Assembly: GCA_005881595.1 (NCBI GenBank)
Contig: VBBY01000058.1
Location: 1-42,334 of the forward strand
DNA length: 42,334 nucleotides
Reading direction: 5' to 3'
Source of the DNA: Betaproteobacteria bacterium
GTDB lineage: Bacteria > Pseudomonadota > Gammaproteobacteria > Burkholderiales > SG8-39
Part shown: piece by piece, positions 26,352-35,817 of the stretch
How positions within the stretch are numbered: position 1 is the first letter of the stretch
Layout of the letters: the number at the start of each line of letters is the position of its first letter
The notes under the pieces: generated by a model
What the model was told of the DNA's origin: nothing
Databases searched by the model: none
The model's input: only the letters and a program-made list of their open reading frames with translations
Made by a program: the position numbers and the translations under genes

Positions 26352-27179
26352 CTATCTGGACTCCATGACGCGCTTCAGCACCTCGTCTTTCATGCCGAAG
26401 CTCTGCCCTTCGCCCGGAAAGCTGCCGTTGCGCACGTCGGCGGCATAGCGGGCGACGGCGTCCCTGATCGCCGCGCCGGCTTCCGCGTAGCGCTTGACGA
26501 AGCTCGGCGTAAAGCCGGAGTAGAGGCCGACCAGGTCATGGAACACGAGGACCTGGCCGTCGCAATGCGCACCCGCGCCGATGCCGATGGTCGGGATGGC
26601 GATGCGCTCGGTGACCAGGCGCGCGAGCGGCGAAGGCACCAGCTCCAGCACCACGCCCCAGCAGCCGGCGCGCTCGAGCGCCTGCGCGCCTTCCATGATG
26701 CGCCGCGCGTTCTCCTCGTCCTTTCCCTGCAGCTTGTAGCCGCCAAGCGCCGACGCGGTCTGCGGAGTGAGGCCGACATGGCCCAGAACCGGCACGCCGG
26801 CGCGCGCCAGCGCCTCGATGATCGGCACGATCTCGGCACCGCCCTCGAGCTTCACCGAATCCGCGCCCGCCTCCTTCATCAGCCGCGCCGCATTGGCGAG
26901 CGCCTGCTCGGGCGTGCCGTACGAGAGGAACGGCAGGTCGGCGATGACGAACCCCTCGGGCGCGCCGCGCCGGGTGGCCTTGGTGTGATGCACCATGTCG
27001 TCGATCGTCACCGGCAGCGTGCTGCCGTAGCCGAGGACCACCATGCCGAGCGAGTCGCCGACCAGGATCAGGTCGATGCCCGCCTCGGCCACCAGGCGCG
27101 CGCTCGGGAAATCGTACGCGGTCAGCATCGCCAGCCGCGCGCCCTTCTTACCTTTCAGCTCACGAACGGTCGGCTTCAT
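26352..27179 (-). CDS. panB: 3-methyl-2-oxobutanoate hydroxymethyltransferase
   Basis: PanB transfers a hydroxymethyl group from 5,10-methylenetetrahydrofolate to 2-oxoisovalerate, making ketopantoate for pantothenate and coenzyme A. The 275 residues fit the family. Active-site segments are [31 protein letters not shown] (metal-binding aspartate), [14 protein letters not shown] and [18 protein letters not shown]. The gene overlaps the end of ttcA by 20 bases and is the third member of the run SDR-ttcA-panB. A PanE-type reductase that would act on its product is at 15838-16767, in the SAH-riboswitch operon; panC and panD are not in the window. Confidence 0.96.
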   Translation of the reverse strand: MKPTVRELKGKKGARLAMLTAYDFPSARLVAEAGIDLILVGDSLGMVVLGYGSTLPVTIDDMVHHTKATRRGAPEGFVIADLPFLSYGTPEQALANAARLMKEAGADSVKLEGGAEIVPIIEALARAGVPVLGHVGLTPQTASALGGYKLQGKDEENARRIMEGAQALERAGCWGVVLELVPSPLARLVTERIAIPTIGIGAGAHCDGQVLVFHDLVGLYSGFTPSFVKRYAEAGAAIRDAVARYAADVRNGSFPGEGQSFGMKDEVLKRVMESR

Positions 27180-27969
27180 GGCGCAGGCCTGCGAAATCGA
27201 ACAGCTTGCGGTCGAGCAGGTGCGACGGGCTCACGTCGGTGAGCGCGCGCACGATCGACTCGACGCGGCCGGGGTGGCGCTTTTCCCACTCGGCGAGCAT
27301 CTGGCGCACCACCTGCCGCTGCAGGTTTTCCTGCGCGCCGCACAGCTTGCACGGAATGATCGGGAAAGCCTTCAGCTCGGCGTAAGCGATCAGATCGTCC
27401 TCGCTCACGTACGCGAGCGGGCGGATCACCACGTGCCTGCCGTCGTCCGAGCGCAGCTTCGCCGGCATCGCCTTCAGTTTGCCGCCGTGGAACAGGTTGA
27501 GAAAAAAGGTGGCGAGGATGTCGTCGCGGTGATGGCCGAGCGCGATCTTGGTCGCGCCGAGCTCGCCGGCAACCCGGTACAGCGCCCCGCGTCGCAGCCG
27601 CGAGCAGAGCGAGCACATCGTCTTGCCCTCCGGGATCACGCGCTTTACCACCGAGTAGGTGTCCTGCTCGACGACGCGATAGGGTACGCCGCGGCTTTCG
27701 AGATACTCGGGCAGCACGCGGGCCGGAAAGCCGGGCTGCTTCTGGTCCAGATTTACCGCAATTACCTCGAAGGCGACCGGAGACTTGATTCTTAAACTTA
27801 TTAATAAATCCAAAAGAGCGTGGCTGTCCTTTCCTCCCGAGAGGCAGACCATCACGCGGTCGCCTGCCTCGATCATGTTGAAGTCGGCGATCGCCTCGCC
27901 CACCTGCCGGCGCAGGCGCTTGGCGAGCTTGTTTTCTTCGTACTCGATTTTGCGAGGAGCTGGAATCAT
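27160..27969 (-). CDS. ttcA: tRNA 2-thiocytidine(32) synthetase
   Basis: TtcA thiolates cytidine 32 of certain tRNAs using ATP and an iron-sulfur cluster. The 269 residues contain the PP-loop SGGKDS (44-49), and CSLC (C119, C122) and CKLC (C207, C210), which hold the cluster. [19 protein letters not shown] is the conserved middle part. I use ATG 27969 ([10 protein letters not shown]), which overlaps the SDR stop as ATGA; the longer frame is an antisense artefact of the SDR gene. The order pteridine reductase-ttcA is familiar from betaproteobacteria. The end overlaps panB by 20 bases. Confidence 0.95.
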   Translation of the reverse strand: MIPAPRKIEYEENKLAKRLRRQVGEAIADFNMIEAGDRVMVCLSGGKDSHALLDLLISLRIKSPVAFEVIAVNLDQKQPGFPARVLPEYLESRGVPYRVVEQDTYSVVKRVIPEGKTMCSLCSRLRRGALYRVAGELGATKIALGHHRDDILATFFLNLFHGGKLKAMPAKLRSDDGRHVVIRPLAYVSEDDLIAYAELKAFPIIPCKLCGAQENLQRQVVRQMLAEWEKRHPGRVESIVRALTDVSPSHLLDRKLFDFAGLRHEADRS

Positions 27970-28712
27970 AGGAAGGTCGAACGGCCGCCATCGACCGCGA
28001 GGATCTGCCCGGTGACGAAGGGCGCGCAGGCGAGGAAGTGTACCGCCTCGGCGACGTCCTCGGGCGAGCCGATGCGCCCGAGCGGCGTGGTGGCGAGGAT
28101 GCGTGCGCGCTCGGCCTGCTCGAACTGGCCGTCGTCCGGCCAGGCGATGGCCCCCGGCGCGACGCCGTTCACGCGCACCTCCGGCGCGAGCTCGAGCGCA
28201 AGCGAGCGCGTGAGCGCGGCGAGCCCGGCCTTGGCGATGCTGTACACCGGGTAGCCCTTCAGGGGCCGCTCGCCGTGGATGTCGATGATGTTGACGATCG
28301 CGCCCCGGTTTTTCGCCAGCTGCGGCGCCGCCTCCTGCGAGATGAACAGCGGCGCGCGCAGGTTGGAGCCGATCAGCTCCTCCCAGTGCGAGGGCTCGAT
28401 GGCGCCGACCGGTACCGCGAAAAAGCTCGACGCATTGTTCACGACCACGTCGAGCCGGCCGAAGCTCTCCAGCGCCGCCCCGACCAGCGCCCGGGGAGCG
28501 ATCGGCGCGACAAGCTCGGCTTTCACCTTGGCGGCGCTTTTCGGCCGCAGCGCGTTCAGCTCCGCTACGAGGCGCGAGGCGTCGGCCTCGGAATCGCGGT
28601 AATGCACCAGCACGTTCGCGCCGGCGGCATGCAGGCGACGCGAGATCGCGGCGCCGATGCGCCGCGCGCCGCCGGTGACCAGCGCGCTCCTGCCTTGCAG
28701 CGAGCCATCCAT
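27966..28712 (-). CDS. SDR-family oxidoreductase, probable pteridine/dihydromonapterin reductase (FolM-like)
   Basis: This 248-residue short-chain dehydrogenase has the cofactor motif TGGARRIG (13-20), in which the RR after the glycine loop is typical of pteridine reductases and indicates [14 protein letters not shown] and the YxxxK catalytic pair in [10 protein letters not shown] follow, and [12 protein letters not shown] ends the protein. Pteridine reductases reduce dihydromonapterin or biopterin; in some bacteria they back up dihydrofolate reductase. It overlaps ttcA (ATGA) and diverges from the MidA-type methyltransferase with a 32-base gap. The exact pterin is unknown. Confidence 0.83.
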   Translation of the reverse strand: MDGSLQGRSALVTGGARRIGAAISRRLHAAGANVLVHYRDSEADASRLVAELNALRPKSAAKVKAELVAPIAPRALVGAALESFGRLDVVVNNASSFFAVPVGAIEPSHWEELIGSNLRAPLFISQEAAPQLAKNRGAIVNIIDIHGERPLKGYPVYSIAKAGLAALTRSLALELAPEVRVNGVAPGAIAWPDDGQFEQAERARILATTPLGRIGSPEDVAEAVHFLACAPFVTGQILAVDGGRSTFL

Positions 28713-28744
28713 GAGCGCCTTGAATTCTAGGGTAAATTCGCCGC

Positions 28745-29788
28745 ATGCTCGCCCGCCTTGCCAACGAGATCGAAGCGCACGGCTGGATCTCGTTCGCGCG
28801 CTACATGCAGCTGGTGCTGCACGAGCCCGGCCTGGGCTATTACGCCGCTGGCCGTGCGAAGTTCGGTCGCGCCGGGGATTTCGTCACGGCACCGGAGCTG
28901 GGCAAGCTGTTCGGGCGCACGCTCGCTCGGCAGTTAAGGCAGATCGGCGGTCCGGTGCTTGAAATAGGAGCCGGCAGCGGCGCGCTCGCCGAGGCCCTGC
29001 TCGGAGAATCGCCGCGCGAATACCTGATCCTCGAGACCAGCGCCGAGCTGCGCGAGCGCCAGCGCGCGCGCCTCGGAAACCGGGTGCAGTTCATCGACCG
29101 CCTGCCGGCGCGCCTGGCCGGCGCGGTCATCGCCAACGAAGTCGTCGACGCGATGCCGGTGCACGCGGTGACCTGGACCGGGCGCGGCATCATGGAAAGA
29201 GGCGTGTCGTTGCGGGACGGAAAACTCGTCTGGGCGGAAAAGCCGGCGAGCGGCGAGCTGCTGGAAGAAGCGCGGGCGATCAAGGTGCCCACCCCCTATC
29301 AGAGCGAGATCAATCTGGCGGCGCGTGCCTGGATGCGCACGCTCGGCGAGCGGCTGGCCGAAGGCGCGATCTTCGTCATCGACTACGGCTTTCCGCGGCA
29401 CGAGTACTACCACCCGCAACGCGCGACTGGCACTCTGATGTGCCATTACCGCCACCAGGCGCACGGCGACCCGTTCCTGCACCCCGGCGAGCAGGACGTC
29501 ACCGCCCATGTCGACTTCAGCGCCCTCGCCGACGCCGCGCGCGCCGCACGGCTCGAGGTCCTAGGTTACGCCACGCAGGCGCAATTCCTCGTCAATTGCG
29601 GCATCACGGAAGTGCTCGGCGAAGCTAATGTCGAGAGCGCTCTGCATTACGCGCCGCTCGCCGCCGAGGCGAACCAGCTGCTTTCCCCGGCGGAGATGGG
29701 CGAGCTTTTCAAAGTACTCGCGGTCGGGCGCGGAGTGGACCGGCCCTTGCTGGGCTTTGCGCGTGGCGATCGCTCGAATGCGCTTTGA
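28745..29788 (+). CDS. SAM-dependent methyltransferase, MidA/NDUFAF7 family
   Basis: This 347-residue protein belongs to the PF02636 family, whose mitochondrial member NDUFAF7 methylates an arginine of complex I. Characteristic blocks are [19 protein letters not shown] at 16-34, the SAM motif [26 protein letters not shown] and [15 protein letters not shown]. The bacterial role is unproven but could be assembly of the respiratory chain. It starts 32 bases from the divergent SDR gene, a conserved neighbourhood in betaproteobacteria, and overlaps the following diheme cytochrome by 11 bases. Confidence 0.9.
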   Translation: MLARLANEIEAHGWISFARYMQLVLHEPGLGYYAAGRAKFGRAGDFVTAPELGKLFGRTLARQLRQIGGPVLEIGAGSGALAEALLGESPREYLILETSAELRERQRARLGNRVQFIDRLPARLAGAVIANEVVDAMPVHAVTWTGRGIMERGVSLRDGKLVWAEKPASGELLEEARAIKVPTPYQSEINLAARAWMRTLGERLAEGAIFVIDYGFPRHEYYHPQRATGTLMCHYRHQAHGDPFLHPGEQDVTAHVDFSALADAARAARLEVLGYATQAQFLVNCGITEVLGEANVESALHYAPLAAEANQLLSPAEMGELFKVLAVGRGVDRPLLGFARGDRSNAL

Positions 29789-30422
29789 GCTCGTGTTCCT
29801 CGTCGCCCTGGCCTCGCCAGCAGCGGCGGACGAGATCGCCGATGCGAAGAGACGCTGGGCCGAAAGCCCGCACGGGCCGCTGCTCGAGCGCATCCTGCCG
29901 CCGACCTTCGAGGAAAGACAGCTGCCGCAGCCGCACTCGCGCGGCGCGCGCCTGACGCTGCGCTACTGCGTGCAATGCCACAACCTGCCCAACCCGGCGA
30001 TGCACCATGCGCAAAAGTGGCCCGGCATCGTCGAGCGCATGGTGCTGCGCATGCAGGGCCGCGGCAACCTGGGAACGCTGATGTCGGAGATGATGGCCGG
30101 CGTGCAGGCGCCGAGCGAGGAGGAAGCCGCAGTGCTCGTCGCCTACCTGAAGAGGCACGCGCAAAAACCGCTTGACCCGAAGCGCTACCCCGAGGTGACC
30201 GAACCTTCGGGCGAAGCCTTCCGGCTCGCCTGCAGCCAGTGCCACGTGCTGCCTGATCCCAAGCGCCACACCGCCGAGGAATGGCGTATCGTCGTGACGC
30301 GCATGCAGGAAAACATGCTGTGGATGAACCGGGTGGTCGGCTCGCGGCCGGCGCCGGGCGAACCGCAGTTGCGCGTCGAGGAGATCAACGCCTTCCTGGA
30401 AAAGTATGCGAGGCGCCCTTGA
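29778..30422 (+). CDS. Periplasmic diheme cytochrome c-like protein
   Basis: This 214-residue exported protein has a signal peptide of about 17 residues ([17 protein letters not shown]). Two haem-binding motifs, CVQCH (64-68) and CSQCH (152-156), are each followed by LP(N/D)P and a histidine (PAMHH, PKRH). The two halves repeat the pattern xCxQCHxLP-x(n)-W-x-I-V-x-RM, so the protein arose by internal duplication; methionines in the RM segments may be the sixth ligands. ATG 29778 lies within the methyltransferase end. It probably carries electrons in the periplasm; the partner is unknown. Confidence 0.83.
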   Translation: MRFELVFLVALASPAAADEIADAKRRWAESPHGPLLERILPPTFEERQLPQPHSRGARLTLRYCVQCHNLPNPAMHHAQKWPGIVERMVLRMQGRGNLGTLMSEMMAGVQAPSEEEAAVLVAYLKRHAQKPLDPKRYPEVTEPSGEAFRLACSQCHVLPDPKRHTAEEWRIVVTRMQENMLWMNRVVGSRPAPGEPQLRVEEINAFLEKYARRP

Positions 30423-30428
30423 GCAGCG

Positions 30429-31055
30429 TCAGTTGCCGGTAAACGTGTTGACGCCGCCGAGCGACATCATCTCGGTAAAGACGTCGAAAAAGTAGTACTG
30501 CAGGACGGCGCAGACCAAAAGGATCGCGAGAATCCAGCGCTTGGCCTTTGCCCAGCGCTTCACGTCCGGAGAATCGGCGCCGCTCTTCGTGCCCAGCTCG
30601 TCGATATACCCGCGCAGCTTCTCGCGCTTGCGGCCGCTTTCGCGCGCCCTCTCGTTCAGCCCGCGGGTCACGCGGATCAGGTTGCGGATCAGGTGCAGCG
30701 CGGTCTCGGGATGTTTGAGGAGAAGAGCCCTGACGTCGGCGCCCGAGATTTCGGCGAGCCTGGAGGGCTGCAGCGACATGACGGAAGCCGCGCGCGGCTT
30801 GTCGTCGAGCGTCATCTCGCCAAAGTACTGCCCGGGGCCCTTGACGTCGAGGGGGATCTCCTTGCCGCCTTCCTCCCCAAGATAGACCTTCACCTTTCCC
30901 GACAGGATCATGTACAGCGCGTCGGTGCGATCGCCCTCTCGAACGATCACTTCGCTCTCCGGGACGTTGCGGATCGCCACCCGCTGGGCAATCATCAGCA
31001 GGTCTTCGTCGGGAAGGCCTTCGAACAGCGGAATCCTCTTCAGATCTGCCAGCAT
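30429..31055 (-). CDS. Membrane-anchored cyclic-nucleotide-binding domain protein
   Basis: This 208-residue protein starts with MLADLKRIPLFEGLPDEDL (ATG 31055), the usual beginning of Crp-type sensor domains. Residues 10-125 are a cNMP-binding fold with the phosphate cassette FGEMTLDDKPRAASV. Instead of a DNA-binding domain it continues with a charged helical region (about 130-170) and one transmembrane helix (WILAILLVCAVLQYYFF). It may sense a nucleotide or tether a partner at the membrane. An upstream extension in this frame is unlikely because the GST gene ends 20 bases before the chosen ATG. The ligand and partner are unknown. Confidence 0.82.
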   Translation of the reverse strand: MLADLKRIPLFEGLPDEDLLMIAQRVAIRNVPESEVIVREGDRTDALYMILSGKVKVYLGEEGGKEIPLDVKGPGQYFGEMTLDDKPRAASVMSLQPSRLAEISGADVRALLLKHPETALHLIRNLIRVTRGLNERARESGRKREKLRGYIDELGTKSGADSPDVKRWAKAKRWILAILLVCAVLQYYFFDVFTEMMSLGGVNTFTGN

Positions 31056-31075
31056 GGCCGCCGCAAATCTTAGCG

Positions 31076-31699
31076 CTAATTCAATGGGGGCACCGCCATG
31101 CCCCGGGCCACGGCCGGCCGCGCGCCGATGCCTTCGTACCAGCGCTTGACGTTCGGATAATCGGATAAATCGACCCGGTGCCACTCGTGGCGCGCGACCC
31201 AGGGATAGATCGCGATGTCCGCGATGGAGTACTCCTGGGAGAAATACTCGCTTTTCGCCAAGCGGCTATCCATGACCGCGTACAGGCGCTTCGCCTCTCT
31301 GCCGTAGCGCTCGCTGCCGTAGGGGATCTCGTCCTTCTTCGCGCGCATGAAATGATGCGCCTGGCCGAAGCTCGGCCCGACGCCGCCCATCTGGAACATC
31401 AGCCACTGCAGCGCATCGTACTTCCCGCGCGAGGTGGGCGGCAGGAATTTGCCGGTCTTGCCGGCGAGGTAGACGAGGATCGCGCCAGATTCCATGAGCG
31501 CGAGCGGCTCGCCGTCGGGGCCCTCCGGATCGACGATCGACGGGATCTTGCTGTTCGGGTTGATCGCGACGTATTCAGGCGTGAACTGGTCGCCCCTGCC
31601 GATGTCGATCTTGTGAACGCGGTAAGGCAGGCCGCATTCCTCCAGCATGATCGAAACCTTGCGCCCGTTCGGCGTGCTCCACGTATAGAGTTCAATCAT
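31076..31699 (-). CDS. Glutathione S-transferase, Nu class (YfcG/YghU-like)
   Basis: This 207-residue protein begins MIELYTWSTPNGRKVSIMLEE, the signature of Nu-class GSTs such as E. coli YfcG, where the TPNG region binds glutathione disulfide and gives disulfide-bond reductase activity. NPNSKIPSIVDPEGP (cis-proline) and the C-terminal helical domain with YSIADIAIYPWVARHEW are typical. The ATG at 31699-31697 lies on the palindrome CATG, shared with the ATG of the divergent DUF2905 gene, so no intergenic space exists. The substrate is unknown. Confidence 0.9.
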   Translation of the reverse strand: MIELYTWSTPNGRKVSIMLEECGLPYRVHKIDIGRGDQFTPEYVAINPNSKIPSIVDPEGPDGEPLALMESGAILVYLAGKTGKFLPPTSRGKYDALQWLMFQMGGVGPSFGQAHHFMRAKKDEIPYGSERYGREAKRLYAVMDSRLAKSEYFSQEYSIADIAIYPWVARHEWHRVDLSDYPNVKRWYEGIGARPAVARGMAVPPLN

Positions 31700-31892
31700 G
31701 TTGAAGTGGCTGCTTACGGTTCTGGTCGTGCTCGTCATTCTAGCGGCCGTCGCGCCGTGGTTCGGGCGCCTGGGCCTCGGCCGGCTGCCGGGCGATTTGC
31801 GCATCCCGGTGCGCGGGCGGATGTATTACGTCCCGTTCGCCAGCACCGTGCTGCTGTCGCTATTGGCTTGGGCGCTCGCCAAGCTGCTTTAG
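31698..31892 (+). CDS. DUF2905 small membrane protein
   Basis: This 64-residue protein has two hydrophobic helices (about 3-22 and 46-63) joined by a loop GLGRLPGDLRIPVRGRMYYVP, which is the DUF2905 signature. The function is unknown. The ATG overlaps the opposite-strand GST start (CATG), and the end overlaps the tail of the C13 peptidase gene on the other strand by 33 bases. Small size and full overlap at both ends make it easy to miss. Confidence 0.85.
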   Translation: MLKWLLTVLVVLVILAAVAPWFGRLGLGRLPGDLRIPVRGRMYYVPFASTVLLSLLAWALAKLL

Positions 31893-33179
31893 CCGCTCGG
31901 CGATCCCCGGCCCCACCCACATCTGCGGCCGCGACGGCTCCAATCCTTCCGCAGCTTCCTGCTTCGCGACGAGCTCCTTGGCGATCTCGAACGCCTGGGT
32001 GAACGAGCGCGTTCGCGCGAGCGCGTCGCGGAAATACGCCTGGCCGAAGTAGGTGAATTCGCGCCCTGCCTCGCAGCCGAACGACGTGCGGTCCGGTGCG
32101 GCCGCGGCGATGACCACCGTGTTGTCGTCGCGCAGGGGCTCGACATACCCGCCCGAGTAGCAGGCCGAGACGACGATCACGCGCCACTTGATCCCCGAGT
32201 CCTGGAGGATGCGGGCGAGCGCGGTGGGAGTCAGTGCGGCGAGCTCGAGCGGCGGCTGGGAGGCCGAAAGACGGTGCTCGCGATCACCGTGCGCCGACAG
32301 GAAAAGGAACAGCGCGTCCTCCTCGGTGTTCATCGCCTCGCCCACCCGGTTGAGCGCGCGCGAGAGGTTGGTCACGCTGCCGATGGGGAATTCCTCCAGC
32401 GCGTCGCGGCTGCTCGCGAGGGCGATGGAGCGCCCCGCGGTGCCGAAGCGCTCGTCGAACAGCCGCTTCACGTAGCGCATCTCGCGCAGGAACACGTCCT
32501 GGCTGCCGTCGGGCGCGAAGCCGACGAAGTACAGCTCCGGCACGCCGGGGCGGCCGCGCCGCAGCCCGGCGAGCGCGCGCTCGATCAGCTGCCCCTGCAA
32601 GTGAAACGCGCGCTCGTCGGCGAGGCCTGCGCCCGCTTCCTCGTCCTGCGCGGCGCTCGGCAGCCAGACGTCGGTCTCGGGAAACACGAAGAACGCGATG
32701 GCGATCATCGCGCCGACCGCAAGCGTGCCCTGGTACAGCTGCGGGCGGCGCGCGCCCATGACCACCGCGACGGCGCGCACCGAGGCGATCAGGGTCCAGC
32801 CAACGAGGATCCACAGCACGACCTCGCCGAGCCCGCTCGCGGCGGGGACCACCAGCTCGAACCACGGTTGGCTCGCGCTCAACGCCACGGCGAGCGACAG
32901 CAGCTTCTCCTGCGCGCCATAGGCGAGCGCAACGAGCAGCGCGGTGCCGAGAACCAGCGAGATGCTGGCGAGATACATGGGAATCGCCAACGGATTGAGC
33001 TCGCCTTCGAAACCGGCAAGCACCGCCCCGACCGCGACCCACGCCACGAAACCGGAGAGCGCCAGCAAGACGAAATCGAGCCCCGAGACGCGGTAATCGG
33101 ACGCGCGCACGGGCAGGAACAGCGCGAGCCGCAGCCCGGCGAGCAGGTTCTTCGCCAGCGAAGAAAGACGAAACCTCAC
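31860..33179 (-). CDS. Membrane-anchored C13-family (legumain/caspase-like) peptidase
   Basis: This is a 439-residue protein. The first 165 residues hold a Yip1/tetraspanning-like membrane region with four or five helices (about 34-58, 65-88, 118-140, 150-167). The soluble part (about 190-439) is a peptidase C13 fold with the catalytic histidine H297 in FLSAHGDRE and cysteine C340 in [11 protein letters not shown]. The start is GTG 33179, which overlaps the cca stop as GTGA. Betaproteobacterial members are mostly uncharacterised; eukaryotic relatives include legumain and the GPI transamidase. The domain would face the periplasm or cytoplasm depending on helix count. Confidence 0.85.
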   Translation of the reverse strand: MRFRLSSLAKNLLAGLRLALFLPVRASDYRVSGLDFVLLALSGFVAWVAVGAVLAGFEGELNPLAIPMYLASISLVLGTALLVALAYGAQEKLLSLAVALSASQPWFELVVPAASGLGEVVLWILVGWTLIASVRAVAVVMGARRPQLYQGTLAVGAMIAIAFFVFPETDVWLPSAAQDEEAGAGLADERAFHLQGQLIERALAGLRRGRPGVPELYFVGFAPDGSQDVFLREMRYVKRLFDERFGTAGRSIALASSRDALEEFPIGSVTNLSRALNRVGEAMNTEEDALFLFLSAHGDREHRLSASQPPLELAALTPTALARILQDSGIKWRVIVVSACYSGGYVEPLRDDNTVVIAAAAPDRTSFGCEAGREFTYFGQAYFRDALARTRSFTQAFEIAKELVAKQEAAEGLEPSRPQMWVGPGIAERLKQLGERPSQ

Positions 33180-34222
33180 AGCGCCCGGGCGATGGCGTGG
33201 ACGCGGGCCGCGTCGACCAGGGACGGTATCTCGGATTGAGAACCTGCTTTTGCGGCAATGGCGCCGGCGTCCACCGCGGTCGCGGCTTCGAGCGCACGCT
33301 GCAGACGCGCGACGTCGACGGCGGGATCGGCAAGCCCGGCGACCTCGAGCAGATCCTTGAAGCGCTCCGCGCGCCGGAACGCGTCGGCGCGCTTCAGCAG
33401 CTCGAGCAATGCCTGCGGCGAAGCCGAGTGCGCGGCGCGCAACGCCGGCCGGTAGCGGCACGCCAGGAGCGCCAGCTCGCGCTCTTCGCCCGGCGCCCGC
33501 AGGCGCTCGCAAAGAGCGTTGACTTCGGCTTCCTTCAGCGGCCACGCGAGCAGCGCGAAGCGCACCGGGACCGACCCGGACAGCTTTTTCGGGACGGCTT
33601 TCAGCTCCGGGAGCAGTTGTTGCCGCAGCCCGCAGGCCTCCAGCACTTCGAACATGCGCTCGGGGTGCGGCTCGGCCAGCCCGCGTGAGAATTCCTGCCA
33701 CACGCGCTCGGGCACCAGAGAGTCGGCCTCGCCCGAGTTCACCATCTCCTTCATGAGCTGCATCGTTTCGTCGGCCACCCGGAAGCCGAAGCGCGCGGCA
33801 AAGCGCGCGACGCGCAGGATCCGCACCGGGTCCTCGGCAAAGGCCTGGCTCACGTGGCGCAGCACCCCTTCCTTGAGGTCGCGGCGGCCGCCGAACGGAT
33901 CGATCAGCGTGCCATCGTCGGCCTTCGCCATGGCGTTGATCGTGAGGTCGCGCCGCTTCAGGTCGTCTTCGAGCGTGACCTCCGGGGCGGCATGCACCGT
34001 GAAGCCCCTGTAGCCGCGGCCGCTCTTGCGCTCGGTACGAGCGAGCGCGTGCTCCTCGTGCGTCGCGGGGTGCAAAAACACCGGGAAATCCCTGCCGACG
34101 GGCTTGAAGCCGAGGCGGACCATCTCCTCGGGCGTCGCGCCGACGACGACGTGATCCCTGTCCTTCACAGGCAGGCCCAGCAGTTCGTCGCGCACCGCCC
34201 CGCCGACGACGTACGTCTTCAC
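33176..34222 (-). CDS. cca: CCA-adding tRNA nucleotidyltransferase, lacking the HD domain
   Basis: This 348-residue class II nucleotidyltransferase adds or repairs the 3' CCA of tRNAs. The head domain is intact: [21 protein letters not shown] (catalytic acidic pair), [10 protein letters not shown] and [16 protein letters not shown]. The multifunctional enzyme of gamma- and betaproteobacteria is about 410 residues and carries an HD phosphohydrolase after LPEL. Here [12 protein letters not shown] leads directly to [10 protein letters not shown] with no HD motif, so the phosphohydrolase activity is probably absent. The GTG start overlaps the GST stop as GTGA. Confidence 0.9.
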   Translation of the reverse strand: MKTYVVGGAVRDELLGLPVKDRDHVVVGATPEEMVRLGFKPVGRDFPVFLHPATHEEHALARTERKSGRGYRGFTVHAAPEVTLEDDLKRRDLTINAMAKADDGTLIDPFGGRRDLKEGVLRHVSQAFAEDPVRILRVARFAARFGFRVADETMQLMKEMVNSGEADSLVPERVWQEFSRGLAEPHPERMFEVLEACGLRQQLLPELKAVPKKLSGSVPVRFALLAWPLKEAEVNALCERLRAPGEERELALLACRYRPALRAAHSASPQALLELLKRADAFRRAERFKDLLEVAGLADPAVDVARLQRALEAATAVDAGAIAAKAGSQSEIPSLVDAARVHAIARAL

Positions 34223-34851
34223 TCGGCCATGTCGAACTGCGGAATGACCTCGGTCTCGCGCTGCGCCGCTTCGATCCACTCGCGCATCGCGGGCAGCGCG
34301 AGCACGGCATCGGCGTAGGCGCGGCACGCCGGCGGCAGCTCGACCTCGTAGGTCCTGAAGCGCAGCACCACCGGCGCGTACATCGCGTCCGCAGCGCCGA
34401 ACGCTCCGAACAGGAACGGCTGCCTGCACTTCGACCAGATCTCCACGACCCGCTCGATTTCTGCAAGCACTTCCGGCGTTCTCCCCTTGCCGGGATAGCG
34501 CTTGCGCACGTTCATGCTCATGTGCTCGCGCAGCTTCGGAAACCCGGCATGCATTTCCGCGCACACCGAGCGCGCCTCAGCCCGCTCGACCGGATCGTCC
34601 GGCCACAGCGGATGCCTTTCCGCGAGATATTCGAGGATCGCGAGCGAGTCCCACACGCGGCTCGCTCCATCGACGAGGCAGGGCACCTTGCCAGAGGGCG
34701 AGTAGCGCAGAATCTCCTGCCTGGCGCCCGGGCCGTACAGGGGAATTCTCACTTCCTGGAAATCGAGCTTGAGAACCCGCATGGCGATCCATGGGCGCAA
34801 CGACCACGAAGAGTAGTTCTTGTTCCCGATGACGAGCAGCGGCCGCGGCAT
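34219..34851 (-). CDS. Glutathione S-transferase family protein
   Basis: This 210-residue GST begins [20 protein letters not shown], where the SSWSLRPW motif is typical of a bacterial group often annotated YfcF-like. [11 protein letters not shown] contains the cis-proline and [13 protein letters not shown] the glutathione gamma-glutamyl contact. The C-terminal helical domain follows from about residue 88. It is upstream of and overlapping with cca (GTGA), and diverges from the DUF2891 gene with a 30-base gap. The substrate is unknown; a general detoxification role is assumed. Confidence 0.9.
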   Translation of the reverse strand: MPRPLLVIGNKNYSSWSLRPWIAMRVLKLDFQEVRIPLYGPGARQEILRYSPSGKVPCLVDGASRVWDSLAILEYLAERHPLWPDDPVERAEARSVCAEMHAGFPKLREHMSMNVRKRYPGKGRTPEVLAEIERVVEIWSKCRQPFLFGAFGAADAMYAPVVLRFRTYEVELPPACRAYADAVLALPAMREWIEAAQRETEVIPQFDMAE

Positions 34852-34881
34852 GCGGCAAGTTTAACGGTATAGACTTGCGCC

Positions 34882-35817
34882 ATGCGACTCGACGCGGCGA
34901 GCGCCGGGCGGCTCGCGGCGCTCGCGCTGGCGTGCGTCGGCCGCGAATTCCCGAATCAGCCGGGACATGTCATGCAGCGCGCCGGCGAGCTCGACCGGCC
35001 GCGCAGCCTGCACCCGGCGTTCTTCGGCTGCTTCGACTGGCACTCCGCCGTGCACGGCCACTGGCTGCTCGCGCATTTGCTGCGCCGCTTTCCGGGCCTG
35101 CCTCAAGCCGGTGCGATCCGGACGGCGCTCGACAGCGCGCTAAGCGCCGCCAATCTCCAGGTCGAGGCCGAATACCTCAGGCGGCACCCGGAGTTCGAGC
35201 GCCCCTACGGCTGGGCATGGGCGCTCAAGCTGGCGCAGGAGCGCGGAAACCTGCAGCCCCTGGAGGGCGTGATAGTGCAAGCCTACAAGCAGTGGCTTCC
35301 GAGGCAGACCTACCCGGTCCGTTCGGGCACTCACACCAACACCGCCTTCGGCCTCGCCTTCGCGCTGGATCACGCCCACCCCGAGCTGAAGCCGCTGTTG
35401 ATCCAAAGAGCCCTCGACTATTTCGGCAACGACCGCGACTATCCGGCCGCCTGGGAGCCCGGCGGCAACGATTTTTTCTCGCCCTGCCTCATCGAGGCCG
35501 ATCTCATGCGCCGCGTGCTGCCGGACTTTCGCGGCTGGTTCGACGCCTTCCTGCCTGAACTGCCGGCCTCGCTGCTCGAGCCGGCGCGAGTCAGCGACCG
35601 CAACGACGGACAGCTCGCGCATCTCGACGGGCTCAACCTCAGCCGCGCGTGGTGCTATTTCAGCCTTGCGCGCGCCCTGCCCGACAGGCCACATTTGCGC
35701 AAGGCGGGTGAGCGCCACCTTGAAGCCGGCCTCGCACAGCTCGCGAGCGGCAGCTACGCCGGCGAGCACTGGCTCGCCACGTTCGCCGCGTACGCGCTTG
35801 CCTGCGCTGGGGACTAG
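34882..35817 (+). CDS. DUF2891 family protein
   Basis: This 311-residue protein matches the DUF2891 family, which has an alpha/alpha-toroid look. The signature HPAFFGCFDWHSAVHGHW is at about 44-61, and later AWALKLAQE, HTNTAFGLAFALDHA and WEPGGNDFFSPCLIEADLM are conserved-looking acidic/aromatic clusters that may form a carbohydrate-type active site. No signal peptide is present. The function is unknown. The stop overlaps the end of the epimerase gene on the other strand by four bases. A TATAGA at 34868-34873 is only eight bases from the ATG, so the transcript may be nearly leaderless. Confidence 0.85.
   Translation: MRLDAASAGRLAALALACVGREFPNQPGHVMQRAGELDRPRSLHPAFFGCFDWHSAVHGHWLLAHLLRRFPGLPQAGAIRTALDSALSAANLQVEAEYLRRHPEFERPYGWAWALKLAQERGNLQPLEGVIVQAYKQWLPRQTYPVRSGTHTNTAFGLAFALDHAHPELKPLLIQRALDYFGNDRDYPAAWEPGGNDFFSPCLIEADLMRRVLPDFRGWFDAFLPELPASLLEPARVSDRNDGQLAHLDGLNLSRAWCYFSLARALPDRPHLRKAGERHLEAGLAQLASGSYAGEHWLATFAAYALACAGD

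Noticed and set aside
28713-28744. TTGAAT and TAAATT as a promoter for the MidA-type gene
   Set aside because: The two hexamers are only seven bases apart, too close for one promoter.
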